Positions 43,014 through 51,627 of a stretch of DNA of 51,627 nt are shown in pieces (position 1 is the first letter of the stretch; every line of letters starts with the position of its first letter). The notes under the pieces are model-generated. The model saw only the letters and a program-made list of their open reading frames with translations, ran no database searches and was not told the origin of the DNA. Location: the NCBI GenBank assembly GCA_001898995.1, contig MKVZ01000003.1:83018-134644 (forward strand). The letters run 5' to 3'. This DNA is from Rhizobiales bacterium 63-22. GTDB taxonomy: Bacteria > Pseudomonadota > Alphaproteobacteria > Rhizobiales > Rhizobiaceae. The translations under genes were made by a program, and so were the position numbers.

Positions 43014-44285
43014 CAGGGCGTACCAGGACAAGGCGAGGAACAGGAGCGGCGTGCGGAAGGCGCGGCCGCCGGGGAAGGGCGGGATGCGCAGGTCCTCGAA
43101 CAGCTTCAGCTTTTCGCGCCGTCCCGCCAGCGCCTCGGCGTAGAGCCGGCCCATATAGTTGGCCAGCATGACGCCGTGGCCGGAATAGCCCCCGGCGGCG
43201 ATGACGCCGGGCATCACCTCGCGCACGAAGGGCTGGCGCGGCATGGTGATGCCGACCGAGCCGCCCCACGCATGGGTGATCTCGACCTTGTCCAGCGCGG
43301 GATAGATTTCGGCGATCTGGCGGCGGATATGCGCGCTGATGTCGCGCGGATTGTCGGCGGTATAGGCCTCGCGCCCGCCGAACAGCAGGCGGCCGTCCTT
43401 GGTGCGGCGGAAATAGCGCACCACGAAACGCGAATCGTCGACCGATTCGCCGCCCGGAAGGACCGGGCTGTCGTCGCCCAGCGGCACGGTCGCGCCGATG
43501 AAGGAGCGGATCGGCATGACATGGGAGGCGCTGACCGGCTCCAGATCGCCGCCATAGGCGTTCACGGCGATGAGGGCGTGTTTCGCGGTGATGGTCCCGC
43601 GCGCCGTCTCGACCTCCACGCGCCCGCTGGCGGTGGAAATCCTCGTGGCCTTGGTGTCTTCGTAAAGATGCGCGCCCGCCGCCTTCGCCGCCTTCGCCAG
43701 TCCGATCAGGAGCTTGAGCGGATGGACATGGCCGGTCCCGGTGTCGTAGAGGCCGCCGTAATAGCGGCCCGATCCGAGCAGTTCGCCGGCGTCGGCCTTG
43801 TCGAGCACGCGCAGGTGCGGATAGCGGAAACGCTTCGCCATCAGCTCCGCGTGGCGCTCGTATTGCCGGAGTTGGCGCGGCTTGTGCACGACGGAAATCT
43901 GCCCCGGCATGTAATCCATGTCGATGCCGTGTTCCGATGCGAAGCTCATCAGATGCGCCTTGGCTTCCTCCGCCAGATCGAAAAGCGCGTGCGCGCGCTC
44001 GAACCCATATTGCTTTTCGAGGTCTTCCGCCCATGTGCGCTGGCCGGTGCCGAGTTGCCCGCCATTGCGCCCCGACGCGCCGTCGCCGAAGCGCGCGGCG
44101 TCGATCAGCACCACGTCGGCCCCCTGCTTCGCCAGATGGCAGGCCGCCGAAAGACCGGTATAGCCGCCGCCGACGATGACGACATCGGCCTGCCGCGCGC
44201 CGTCCATCTCGGGATAGGCGGGGCGCTCGGGAGCGCTCGCCTCGTACCACGAGAGGCCGGGCGATATGGGGCTTCTATAAGGCAT
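42999..44285 (-). CDS. puuB: Gamma-glutamylputrescine oxidase-like FAD oxidoreductase (PuuB)
   Basis: 428 aa, DAO fold. N-terminal FAD motif VVIVGGGYTGLSAACHLAKQG, then DGASGRNGGQLGTGQR, typical of PuuB/OrdL-type proteins, and a C-terminal GGYSGHGVMLANYMG motif. It should oxidise gamma-glutamylated polyamines to the aldehyde. It follows the puuA-type synthetase after 10 bp, so the two form an operon for putrescine use. Rest of the pathway (puuC, puuD) is not in the window. Confidence 0.87.
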   Translation of the reverse strand: MPYRSPISPGLSWYEASAPERPAYPEMDGARQADVVIVGGGYTGLSAACHLAKQGADVVLIDAARFGDGASGRNGGQLGTGQRTWAEDLEKQYGFERAHALFDLAEEAKAHLMSFASEHGIDMDYMPGQISVVHKPRQLRQYERHAELMAKRFRYPHLRVLDKADAGELLGSGRYYGGLYDTGTGHVHPLKLLIGLAKAAKAAGAHLYEDTKATRISTASGRVEVETARGTITAKHALIAVNAYGGDLEPVSASHVMPIRSFIGATVPLGDDSPVLPGGESVDDSRFVVRYFRRTKDGRLLFGGREAYTADNPRDISAHIRRQIAEIYPALDKVEITHAWGGSVGITMPRQPFVREVMPGVIAAGGYSGHGVMLANYMGRLYAEALAGRREKLKLFEDLRIPPFPGGRAFRTPLLFLALSWYALLDRI

Positions 44286-44295
44286 GGAAGACCGG

Positions 44296-45726
44296 TCAGA
44301 CGTTGAGCAGAAGGAACTCGCGTTCCCACGGGCTGATGACTTCCATGAAGGTCTCGAACTCGGCGCGCTTGATGGCCGCGTAGGTGTTCATGAACGAACT
44401 GCCGAACAGCTCGCGCAGGTCGTTGTCGTCCTCGAACATCTCCACCGCGTCGATCAGCCCGCGCGGCAGGTCGATTTCCCTTGTGTTGACGCTGGTTGTG
44501 GCCGGCTGGTCCGGCTCGATCCTGTTCACCAGCCCGATCAGGCCGCAGGCCAGCGACGCCGCCAGCGCCAGATAGGGATTGGCGTCGGAGGAGGGGATGC
44601 GGTTTTCCACCCGGCGCGCATTGGGGTCGGAGCGCGGCACGCGGAAGGCGGTGGTGCGGTTGTCGTAGCCCCATTTGACGTTGACCGGCGCCGAGGCGTC
44701 GGGCGTCAGGCGTCGGTAGGAATTGACATACGGCGCGAACATCACCAGCGCGTTCGGCACGTGCTTCTGCATGCCGCCGATGAAGTGGCGGAAGGCCTCG
44801 CTTTCCGAGCCGTCCTCGTTGGTGAAGATGTTGCGGTTGGTCTTCCTGTCGAGGATGGACTGGTGGATATGCATCGCCGAGCCCGGCTGGCCCTGAATCG
44901 GCTTGGCCATGAAGGTGGCGTACATGTCGTGCTTCAGCGCCGCCTCGCGGATGGTGCGCTTGAACATGAACACCTGGTCGGCCAGTTCCACCGGATCGCC
45001 GTGGCGCAGGTTGATTTCCAGCTGGCCCGCGCCTTCCTCGTGGATCAGCGTATCGATCTCCAGCCCCTGCCCCTCGGAGAAGTGGTAGATATCATCGATC
45101 AGTTCGTCGAACTCGTTGACGCCGGCGATGGAATAGCCCTGTCCGCCGCCGATGGCGCGGCCCGAACGGCCCACCGGCGGGGTGAGCGGATAGTCGGGAT
45201 CGGGGTTCTTGCACACGAGGTAGAACTCGATTTCCGGCGCCACCACCGGCTTCAGCCCGCGCTTGTGATAGGCGGCGATGACGTTGCGCAGCACGTTGCG
45301 CGGGGTGAACTCCACCGCGCGCCCGTCCTGATAGACGAGGTCGCAGATCACCTGCGCGGTCGCGTCCGTCTCCCACGGCACCACGGAGAGCGTGGTGAGG
45401 TCGGGCAGGAGCTTGAGGTCGCCGTCGTCCTCCGGGTACTGGAAGCCGTAGCCGTCCTCCGGGTAGGAGCCGGAAATCGTCGTCATGAAGACGGCCGAAG
45501 GCAGCGCCAGCGAGGTGTTGGAGGTGAATTTCTTCGACGGCATCATCTTGCCGCGCGCGACGCCCGCCTGATCGGGCGTGATACACTCGATGTCCTCGAT
45601 ATCGCGCCAGGCCAGCCATTCGGTGGCCTGTTTCCAGTTTTTCACGCCGCGAAGCGACTTGACATAGGCAGGCGTACGGCGGCGCGGCGCACGCGTCACC
45701 TTTTTCTCCACTGAATCTGCTGACAT
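44296..45726 (-). CDS. puuA: Glutamine synthetase family protein, gamma-glutamylputrescine synthetase type (PuuA)
   Basis: 476 aa. Beta-grasp N-terminal part, then the catalytic domain with PEIEFYLV, EEGAGQLEINLRH, GSAMHIHQSI and NRTTAFRVPRSDPNARRVENR. These are the metal-, glutamate- and ATP-binding signatures of the family. The operon with a PuuB-like oxidase points to ATP-dependent glutamylation of putrescine or another amine, rather than ammonia assimilation. The start at 45726 (MSADSVEKKVTRAPRRR) is chosen; a longer frame continues to 45912 without a natural N-terminus. Confidence 0.88.
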   Translation of the reverse strand: MSADSVEKKVTRAPRRRTPAYVKSLRGVKNWKQATEWLAWRDIEDIECITPDQAGVARGKMMPSKKFTSNTSLALPSAVFMTTISGSYPEDGYGFQYPEDDGDLKLLPDLTTLSVVPWETDATAQVICDLVYQDGRAVEFTPRNVLRNVIAAYHKRGLKPVVAPEIEFYLVCKNPDPDYPLTPPVGRSGRAIGGGQGYSIAGVNEFDELIDDIYHFSEGQGLEIDTLIHEEGAGQLEINLRHGDPVELADQVFMFKRTIREAALKHDMYATFMAKPIQGQPGSAMHIHQSILDRKTNRNIFTNEDGSESEAFRHFIGGMQKHVPNALVMFAPYVNSYRRLTPDASAPVNVKWGYDNRTTAFRVPRSDPNARRVENRIPSSDANPYLALAASLACGLIGLVNRIEPDQPATTSVNTREIDLPRGLIDAVEMFEDDNDLRELFGSSFMNTYAAIKRAEFETFMEVISPWEREFLLLNV

Positions 45727-45841
45727 CCAACACCAGAAATGAACGAATTTGGGAACATGATAGCCGCGTCGCGGCGCATTGACAAATGAATGCCCGATGA
45801 AGACGGCTTTTCTTTTTATGGTCAGGCTGAAGCGGGGCGGA

Positions 45842-46138
45842 TCAGGCGGCTTCAAGATGCTCGATGGCGTCAATCTCGGCCTTTTTCGCCTTTGCCGCCT
45901 TCGCGATGTCATAGGATGCCTGCATGTTCATCCAGAACTGCGGTGTTGTGCCGAAGAATTTTGCGAGCCGAAGTGCGGTATCCGGGGTAACGGGAGCATG
46001 CTCCGCAACAAGGCGCTCGATCCGGGTACGCGGGACATGGAGCCTCTTTGCGAGCGTATACGGCTTCAGATTAAGCGGGGCGAGATATTCCTCGCGCAGA
46101 ATTTCGCCGGGGTGGACGGTAAAGCCAAGGGTGGTCAT
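45842..46138 (-). CDS. higA: HigA-family antitoxin
   Basis: 98 aa. HPGEILREEYLAPLNLKPYTLA and TPDTALRLAKFFGTTPQFWMNMQ are diagnostic of the HigA/VapI antitoxin group, an XRE-type HTH. It follows the toxin gene by 10 bp and should neutralise it and repress the pair. A lower GC content than nearby genes is visible. Confidence 0.93.
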   Translation of the reverse strand: MTTLGFTVHPGEILREEYLAPLNLKPYTLAKRLHVPRTRIERLVAEHAPVTPDTALRLAKFFGTTPQFWMNMQASYDIAKAAKAKKAEIDAIEHLEAA

Positions 46139-46148
46139 AGCTTTCTCC

Positions 46149-46433
46149 TCAATCGTGATAATCGGTTATCTCGACGTCTTCGGGGCCTGCATCCGTCCAT
46201 CGAAAACATAGTCTGAACTGGTCGTTGATCCAGATCGCATGCTGTCCAGCGCGATCCTTGAACAGGGGATGCAGCTTGTTGCCGGGAGGCGATTTCAAGT
46301 CGTCAATGGCAGCGGCGTTATCGAGCATGACCAGCTTGCGCCGCGCCGCCTTGATCAGGTCAGGCGGAAAGCCCTTCGGAGATTTGCCACCGGCAATCGC
46401 CGCTGTCGTTTTATCTCTATACGACCTGATCAT
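46149..46433 (-). CDS. higB: HigB-family toxin (RelE/ParE superfamily)
   Basis: 94 aa. The pattern LKSPPGNKLHPLFKDRAGQH, then IWINDQFRLCFRW and DVEITDYHD at the C-terminus, is typical of ribosome-dependent mRNA interferase HigB. Toxin first, antitoxin second. Its ATG is 4 bp from a palindromic site. Not related closely to the pair at 33008, so the window holds two independent modules. Confidence 0.93.
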   Translation of the reverse strand: MIRSYRDKTTAAIAGGKSPKGFPPDLIKAARRKLVMLDNAAAIDDLKSPPGNKLHPLFKDRAGQHAIWINDQFRLCFRWTDAGPEDVEITDYHD

Positions 46434-46436
46434 AAC

Positions 46437-46492
46437 GTATCATTACACGATACGAGGCTTGTTCGGCAAGGAAAAGTATCGTGCCAAGATAC
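46437..46492. promoter_or_regulatory. Two operator palindromes between higBA and the beta-lactamase gene
   Basis: GTATCATTACACGATAC at 46437-46453 and GTATCGTGCCAAGATAC at 46476-46492 share the ends GTATC/GATAC and are 39 bp apart. They lie in the divergent promoter region. HigA autoregulation is the likely function; the second copy is 72 bp upstream of the bla start and could affect it. Confidence 0.68.
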
Positions 46493-46563
46493 GAATTTTG
46501 GCTGTAGAAAGCATAACAAAGCGGACCATGAGTCGCTACAGGACGCACGATAGGAGAGATCGG

Positions 46564-47397
46564 ATGTGGAAAAGATGCGCGGGACTGCTCGGCCTGACGG
46601 CGATGCTGCTTTCGTCATGGTGCGGGGCATGGGGCGGTCAGGCGCTCGCGGGCGAGGCGAGGCTTGCCTGCATGCTGGTGGTGGATGCCGGCAGCGGCAA
46701 GGTTCTGGCGAAGGAGGGCGAGGCGTGCGCACAGCGCAACAGCCCGGCATCGACCTTCAAGGTGGCGCTGGCGCTGATGGGCTTCGAGGCCGGTATTTTG
46801 CAGGACAGCCATCATCCGCTCTGGCCTTACCGGAAGGAATATAACGCCTCGCTGGAAATCTGGCGTCACGACACCGACCCGGCGCGCTGGGAAGACAAGT
46901 CGGTGGTCTGGTTCTCGCAGCGACTGACGCGGAAGCTGGGCATGGCGCGGTTCCAGAAATTCGTCGATGCGTTCGGCTACGGCAATCGCGACCTTTCCGG
47001 CGATCCGGGCAAGAACAACGGCCTCACCCATGCATGGCTGGCTTCGTCGCTGGCCATTTCGCCGGAGGAGCAGGTGGCGTTCCTGCGCCGCATGCTGAAC
47101 GGCCAGCTTCCCGTTTCGGCGCGGACGGTGGAAAAGACCATGGCCGTGCTGCCGACGCACCGGCTGGCGAATGGCTGGACGGTGCATGGCAAGACGGGCT
47201 CGGCCTTCGAGCACGACGCGCGAGGTCGCCAGGACCGGATGCACCAGTTCGGCTGGTATGTCGGCGTCGCGGAAAAGGACGGGCGCAGGATCGTGTTCGC
47301 GCGGCTGAACCGCGACGGGCCGACCCGCGACGGTGCATGGGGCGTGCCGACCCGGAACGAGGTCTGGAGCGAACTCGAAACCGTGCTCAAGGGATGA
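46564..47397 (+). CDS. Class D (OXA-type) beta-lactamase
   Basis: 277 aa with a signal peptide of about 30 residues (LLGLTAMLLSSWCGAWGG, ALAG). Serine active site S63-T-F-K66 in SPASTFK, S113-V-V in KSVVWFSQRL, Y139-G-N in FGYGNRD, W159 in HAWLASSLAISPEEQ and K210-T-G in HGKTGSAF cover all class D motifs. The segments FGYGNRDLSGDPGKNNGLT resemble the OXA-1 lineage. The periplasmic enzyme should hydrolyse penicillins; the spectrum cannot be predicted. The start at 46564 has AGGAGA upstream. Longer open frame to 46225 is antisense to the toxin. Confidence 0.93.
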   Translation: MWKRCAGLLGLTAMLLSSWCGAWGGQALAGEARLACMLVVDAGSGKVLAKEGEACAQRNSPASTFKVALALMGFEAGILQDSHHPLWPYRKEYNASLEIWRHDTDPARWEDKSVVWFSQRLTRKLGMARFQKFVDAFGYGNRDLSGDPGKNNGLTHAWLASSLAISPEEQVAFLRRMLNGQLPVSARTVEKTMAVLPTHRLANGWTVHGKTGSAFEHDARGRQDRMHQFGWYVGVAEKDGRRIVFARLNRDGPTRDGAWGVPTRNEVWSELETVLKG

Positions 47398-47522
47398 AAG
47401 GCGGAAAATCGCAACAATTTCCCGAACGGCTTATGGCCGTTCGCGGAAGGATGGGTGTATAGGACGGTTTTGCGTCATGCCCGCTTGCCTCTCGTTCGGT
47501 TCTTCCTTTTGGCTCCAGTCTC

Positions 47523-48446
47523 ATGATCGTTCGGCCGCGTCCGCCGCTGTGGCGGCTTTTCTTCATCCTCAAGGGGTCCGTGATCACGCGGATACTGCCG
47601 CAGCTTTGCGTCGTCTTCGTGCTGTCGCTGATCGTCGTCGCGGCGCACCGCACCTTTCCGGGGCGGGTTCCTGCCTTCAGCAACGGCGCGGGGCTGACGC
47701 TGCTCGGCATCGCGCTCTCCATCTTTCTGGGCTTTCGCAACAATGCCTGCTACGACCGCTGGTGGGAGGCGCGCAAGGTTTGGGGCCGGCTGGTGGCCGT
47801 CAGCCGCAATTTCGCCCGCCAGACGCTGATCCTCGAAGGCCGCCCCGAAACGGCGGAGCGGCGCGCCGAACTTCTGCGCCATGTGATCGCCTTCTCCCAC
47901 GCGATGGTGAGCCATCTGCGCCCCGCGCCGGGCGAGCCAAAACTGGAGCGCTGGCTTTCGGCGGAGGAGCGCGCGGCCTTCGCGGCGAGCCGCAACGGCC
48001 CGGACCTGATCCTGCGGCGGCTGGGGGCCATTCTGGCGGCGCTGCGCGCGGAAGGCGTGCTGCACCCAGCGGATTTCCAGACGCTTGACAAGTCCGTCAC
48101 CGCCATGGCGGAGATACAGGCCGCGAGCGAGCGCCTGCGCTCCACGCCCGTGCCTTTCGGCTACACGCTGCTTCTGCACCGCACCGCCTATCTGTTCTGC
48201 CTGTCGATTCCCTTCGGCTTCGCCCAGTTGATGGGCTGGGGCACGCCCCTTCTGGCGACGCTGATCGCCTACACCTTCTTCGGGCTGGACGCGCTGGGCG
48301 ACGAGCTTGAAGACCCGTTCGGGGAATTGCCCAACGACCTGCCGATCGGCGCGCTGGCCGATGTCATCGAGATCAACCTGCGCGAGGCGATGGGCGAAAC
48401 AGACCTGCCGCTACTGCCGGAGCCGGTGGATTATCTGCTGATGTAA
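47523..48446 (+). CDS. Bestrophin-family (UPF0187/YneE) anion channel
   Basis: 307 aa. Four membrane segments, with the family motif NNACYDRWWEARKVWGRLV and a C-terminal EDPFGELPNDLPI (the acidic cytoplasmic motif of bestrophins). Bacterial members form pentameric ion channels. Starts MIVRPRPPLWRLFFIL. A second-family repeat follows directly after the stop codon. Confidence 0.88.
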   Translation: MIVRPRPPLWRLFFILKGSVITRILPQLCVVFVLSLIVVAAHRTFPGRVPAFSNGAGLTLLGIALSIFLGFRNNACYDRWWEARKVWGRLVAVSRNFARQTLILEGRPETAERRAELLRHVIAFSHAMVSHLRPAPGEPKLERWLSAEERAAFAASRNGPDLILRRLGAILAALRAEGVLHPADFQTLDKSVTAMAEIQAASERLRSTPVPFGYTLLLHRTAYLFCLSIPFGFAQLMGWGTPLLATLIAYTFFGLDALGDELEDPFGELPNDLPIGALADVIEINLREAMGETDLPLLPEPVDYLLM

Positions 48447-48504
48447 GTGTCTGTTCCAAAAGTCGCCATGCCGGGCTGCAAATGGCGCATTTTGATTCAG
48501 ACAC
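48447..48504. repeat. Palindromic repeat of the second family (short copy)
   Basis: Starts GTGTCTGTTCCAAAAGTCGC directly after the bestrophin stop codon and ends TTTTGATTCAGACAC. The first 40 bases match the copy at 21192 with one difference. The central about 80 bp of that copy are missing. Ends are inverted (GTGTCTG/CAGACAC). Confidence 0.85.
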
Positions 48505-48539
48505 TAAACCCGGCTGGCGGGGCCAGCCGGGGATGTGCC

Positions 48540-48776
48540 TCAGTGGCTATGCGTGACGACGACGGGGATCAGCAGATCGCCCCAGTTGCCGTCGCCGCCG
48601 TGATGGCGGGCCGAGCGGACCAGTTCGACCGAGACGCCGGCCTCGACCGCCTTCATGACGGTGTAGTTGAGGCGGTGCAGGTCGTTGGCGAGCATGCGGA
48701 TGGCCGCCTGCTGCTCGGCGCTCATGCTGGAGGATTGTTCTTCGGCTCTTTCCTTGACGCGGGCTGGCGAGTTCAT
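48540..48776 (-). CDS. Small protein of unknown function downstream of aceA
   Basis: 78 aa, start MNSPARVKERAEEQSSSMSA, end GGDGNWGDLLIPVVVTHSH. Mostly helical middle part (AAIRMLANDLHRLNYTVMKA). No known motif. Lies 23 bp after aceA on the same strand, so likely co-transcribed with isocitrate lyase. Confidence 0.65.
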   Translation of the reverse strand: MNSPARVKERAEEQSSSMSAEQQAAIRMLANDLHRLNYTVMKAVEAGVSVELVRSARHHGGDGNWGDLLIPVVVTHSH

Positions 48777-48799
48777 GGTTCTGTTCCTTGTCTTGCGGC

Positions 48800-50089
<1,290 letters not shown>

Positions 50090-50135
50090 TTCGGTGTCTC
50101 CTCATGGATTGCTTGCGGCGTTTTGCCTGTGACTG

Positions 50136-50289
50136 AATTTACATTCCGTGCGCCGGATCGCCAGAAAAACCGCGATAAAGCCCGGATAATTGAGGTCATG
50201 CTGTCGAAGCTTTGACCGGACGCCGCTGTAAATTTGTAAATATTGTCAAGCCGCCATTTCGCGTCTATCTTGTCATGAATTGTAAAATG
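50136..50289. promoter_or_regulatory. Divergent aceA/regulator promoter region with repeated TGTAAA motifs
   Basis: Four TGTAAA-type hexamers lie in the 212-bp gap: AATTTACA (inverted) at 50136-50143, TGTAAATT at 50227-50234, TGTAAAT at 50235-50241 and TGTAAAA at 50281-50287. Two are adjacent and separated by none. They flank both promoters and could be binding sites for the XRE regulator. Confidence 0.45.
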
Positions 50290-50301
50290 GGAGAGCGCGC
50301 C

Positions 50302-51627
50302 GTGAGCGAGCGCAAGATTTTCGCCGGTCCGCGCATCAGGCGCATCCGCAACGAGCGCGGCCTGACGCAGACCGCCATGGCCGCCGATCTCGGCATTTCG
50401 CCGTCCTATCTCAACCTGATCGAGCGCAACCAGCGCCCGCTCACCGTGCAGCTTCTCTTACGGCTCGCGGGCGTCTACAAGCTCGACCTCGAAAGCCTGC
50501 AAGCCGAGAGCGGGGCCACGGTCACGGGCCTCAAGGAAGTGTTCTCCGACCCGCTGCTTGCGGGCGAATTGCCGGGCGATCAGGAGCTTGTCGAGATCGG
50601 CGAGGCCGCGCCCAACGCCGCGCTCGGGGTGATGAAGCTCTACCGCGCCTATCGCGAGCAGCAGCAGCGGCTGACCGACCTGTCGGCGCTACTGGCGCAT
50701 GAGGGGCGCGAGACGCAGCTTTCCGCTGCCCGCCTGCCGCTGGACGAGGTGCGCGAGGCGATGGCCCGACGCCCCAACCATTATCCGCGCATCGAGGAGG
50801 AGGCGGAATCCTTCCTGACGCTGCTCGCCCCCGGCGACGATCTCGGCGCGGCGCTGAAGGATTGGCTCAAGCGCGAGCACGGCGTCACCGTGCGCACGCT
50901 GCCCGTGGCCGCCATGCCCAACTGGCGGCGGCGCTACGACCGCCATTCGCAGCGGCTTTTCGTGTCGGAACGCCTGTCGCCCTTCGACCGTTTGCAGGAG
51001 ATCGCCATGGAGGCGGCGCTGATGCGCATGCAGGTGGCCATCGCGGCGGAAGTCGAGGGGCTGAGGCTGTCCTCGGGCGAGGCGCGGCGCATCGCCCGCT
51101 TCGAGCTGGCGCGCTACGCCGCGCAGGCGCTTGCCATGCCCTATCGTCCTTTTCGCGACGCCGCCGTGCGCATGCGCTACGATGTCGACGCGCTGGCCGC
51201 GCGCTTCAACGTCTCGTTCCAGCAGGCGGCGAGCCGGCTCGCCACCCTGTCACGGCCGGGCGCCGCCGGGGTTCCCTTCTTCCTGATCGAGATCGACCAC
51301 GCCGGCAACCGGCTGCGGGTGGCGGGCGCGGAGGGCTTTCCGGCCCGCTTCGGCGGCCAGTGCCCGAAGCTTCCGGTCTACGCCGCCTTCGCCGAGGCGG
51401 GGCAGGTGCTGGCGGAGACGGCGGAGCTGCCGGACGGCTCGGCCTTCCTTCTGGTCGCGCGCACGCTGGAGGGGCCGCTCGGGGCCTATGGCGAAAGGCT
51501 GCGCCGCACGGCGATCCTTCTCGGCTGTGCGTTGGAGGCGGGCGCGGAGACGGTCTATGGCGCGGCGCGGGCGAGGGAGAATGTCGCCATCGGCCCGGCC
51601 TGCCGGCTGTGCGAGCGGCAGGGCTGC
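50302..51627 (+). CDS. XRE-family short-chain fatty-acyl-type regulator of the glyoxylate shunt (partial, 3' cut)
   Basis: 442 residues are in the window and no stop is reached. HTH at about 8-62 (GLTQTAMAADLGISPSYLNLIERNQRPLT in segments), followed by an IrrE-like middle region (MPNWRRRYDRHSQRLFVSE) and the C-terminal DUF2083 domain with a CRLCERQGC cysteine motif, probably metal- or Fe-S-binding. This is the architecture of ScfR/RamB-like regulators of acetate, propionate and glyoxylate genes. The GTG at 50302 has GGGAGAG seven bases upstream; an ATG at 50287 is the alternative. Divergent from aceA. Confidence 0.87.
   Translation, partial: MSERKIFAGPRIRRIRNERGLTQTAMAADLGISPSYLNLIERNQRPLTVQLLLRLAGVYKLDLESLQAESGATVTGLKEVFSDPLLAGELPGDQELVEIGEAAPNAALGVMKLYRAYREQQQRLTDLSALLAHEGRETQLSAARLPLDEVREAMARRPNHYPRIEEEAESFLTLLAPGDDLGAALKDWLKREHGVTVRTLPVAAMPNWRRRYDRHSQRLFVSERLSPFDRLQEIAMEAALMRMQVAIAAEVEGLRLSSGEARRIARFELARYAAQALAMPYRPFRDAAVRMRYDVDALAARFNVSFQQAASRLATLSRPGAAGVPFFLIEIDHAGNRLRVAGAEGFPARFGGQCPKLPVYAAFAEAGQVLAETAELPDGSAFLLVARTLEGPLGAYGERLRRTAILLGCALEAGAETVYGAARARENVAIGPACRLCERQGC

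Overview
The window is GC-rich (about two thirds by eye), densely packed chromosomal DNA of an alphaproteobacterium. It most resembles the order Hyphomicrobiales near the Brucella/Ochrobactrum group. This rests on the gene content: a ureDABCEFG urease operon, ChoX, zwf-pgl-edd, a DmeR/DmeF nickel-cobalt pair, AzlCD with an Lrp regulator, and AceA with a short-chain-acyl-type XRE regulator. Short palindromic repeats of a rhizobial type (starting GAGCATTTCC or GAGCATCGGA) point the same way. Genus is inference. I saw no rRNA, tRNA, CRISPR array, transposase or replication origin.

Layout. 1-2.0 kb: choline-binding protein ChoX (its permease and ATPase genes should lie to the left) and a divergent LysR regulator. 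2.0-7.1 kb: complete seven-gene urease operon on the minus strand. 7.2-15.0 kb: an IclR regulator divergent from a seven-gene operon made of a polyamine-type ABC importer and a three-subunit flavin/iron-sulfur dehydrogenase of the opine-oxidase/HcnABC/D-hydroxyproline-dehydrogenase type. It ends in a strong terminator. 15.2-19.4 kb: a dedicated Gram-negative sortase with its single LPxTG-like VIT/vWA substrate, plus a divergent HTH regulator. 19.6-24.8 kb: a dipeptide-type ABC importer whose two ATPases are fused and carry repeat DNA in frame. 24.8-27.5 kb: proC, a membrane protein, folD. 27.7-31.8 kb: zwf-pgl-edd, the upper Entner-Doudoroff pathway. 32.0-35.2 kb: phosphatase-family gene, an accessory patch with a truncated antitoxin and an intact HigBA pair between 56-bp direct repeats, a strongly structured intergenic region, and an SDR enzyme. 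35.2-38.8 kb: MFS exporter with divergent GntR regulator, then AzlCD with divergent Lrp. 39.1-42.0 kb: small unknown protein, zinc alcohol dehydrogenase, DmeR and DmeF. 42.2-45.7 kb: an exported Hint-domain protein and a puuA-puuB polyamine pair. 45.8-47.4 kb: second HigBA module divergent from an OXA-type beta-lactamase. 47.5-51.6 kb: bestrophin-family channel, small unknown protein, isocitrate lyase and its divergent regulator (cut by the window end).

The functional theme is uptake and oxidation of small nitrogen compounds (choline, an amine or amino-acid derivative, peptides, polyamines, urea) alongside core carbon metabolism. The most unusual features are the palindromic repeats read through as protein in three places (two in the fused ATPase, one in the cytoplasmic tail of the sortase substrate), the sortase system itself, the long rod-like inverted repeat at about 34.1-34.25 kb, and the direct repeats around the HigBA patch.
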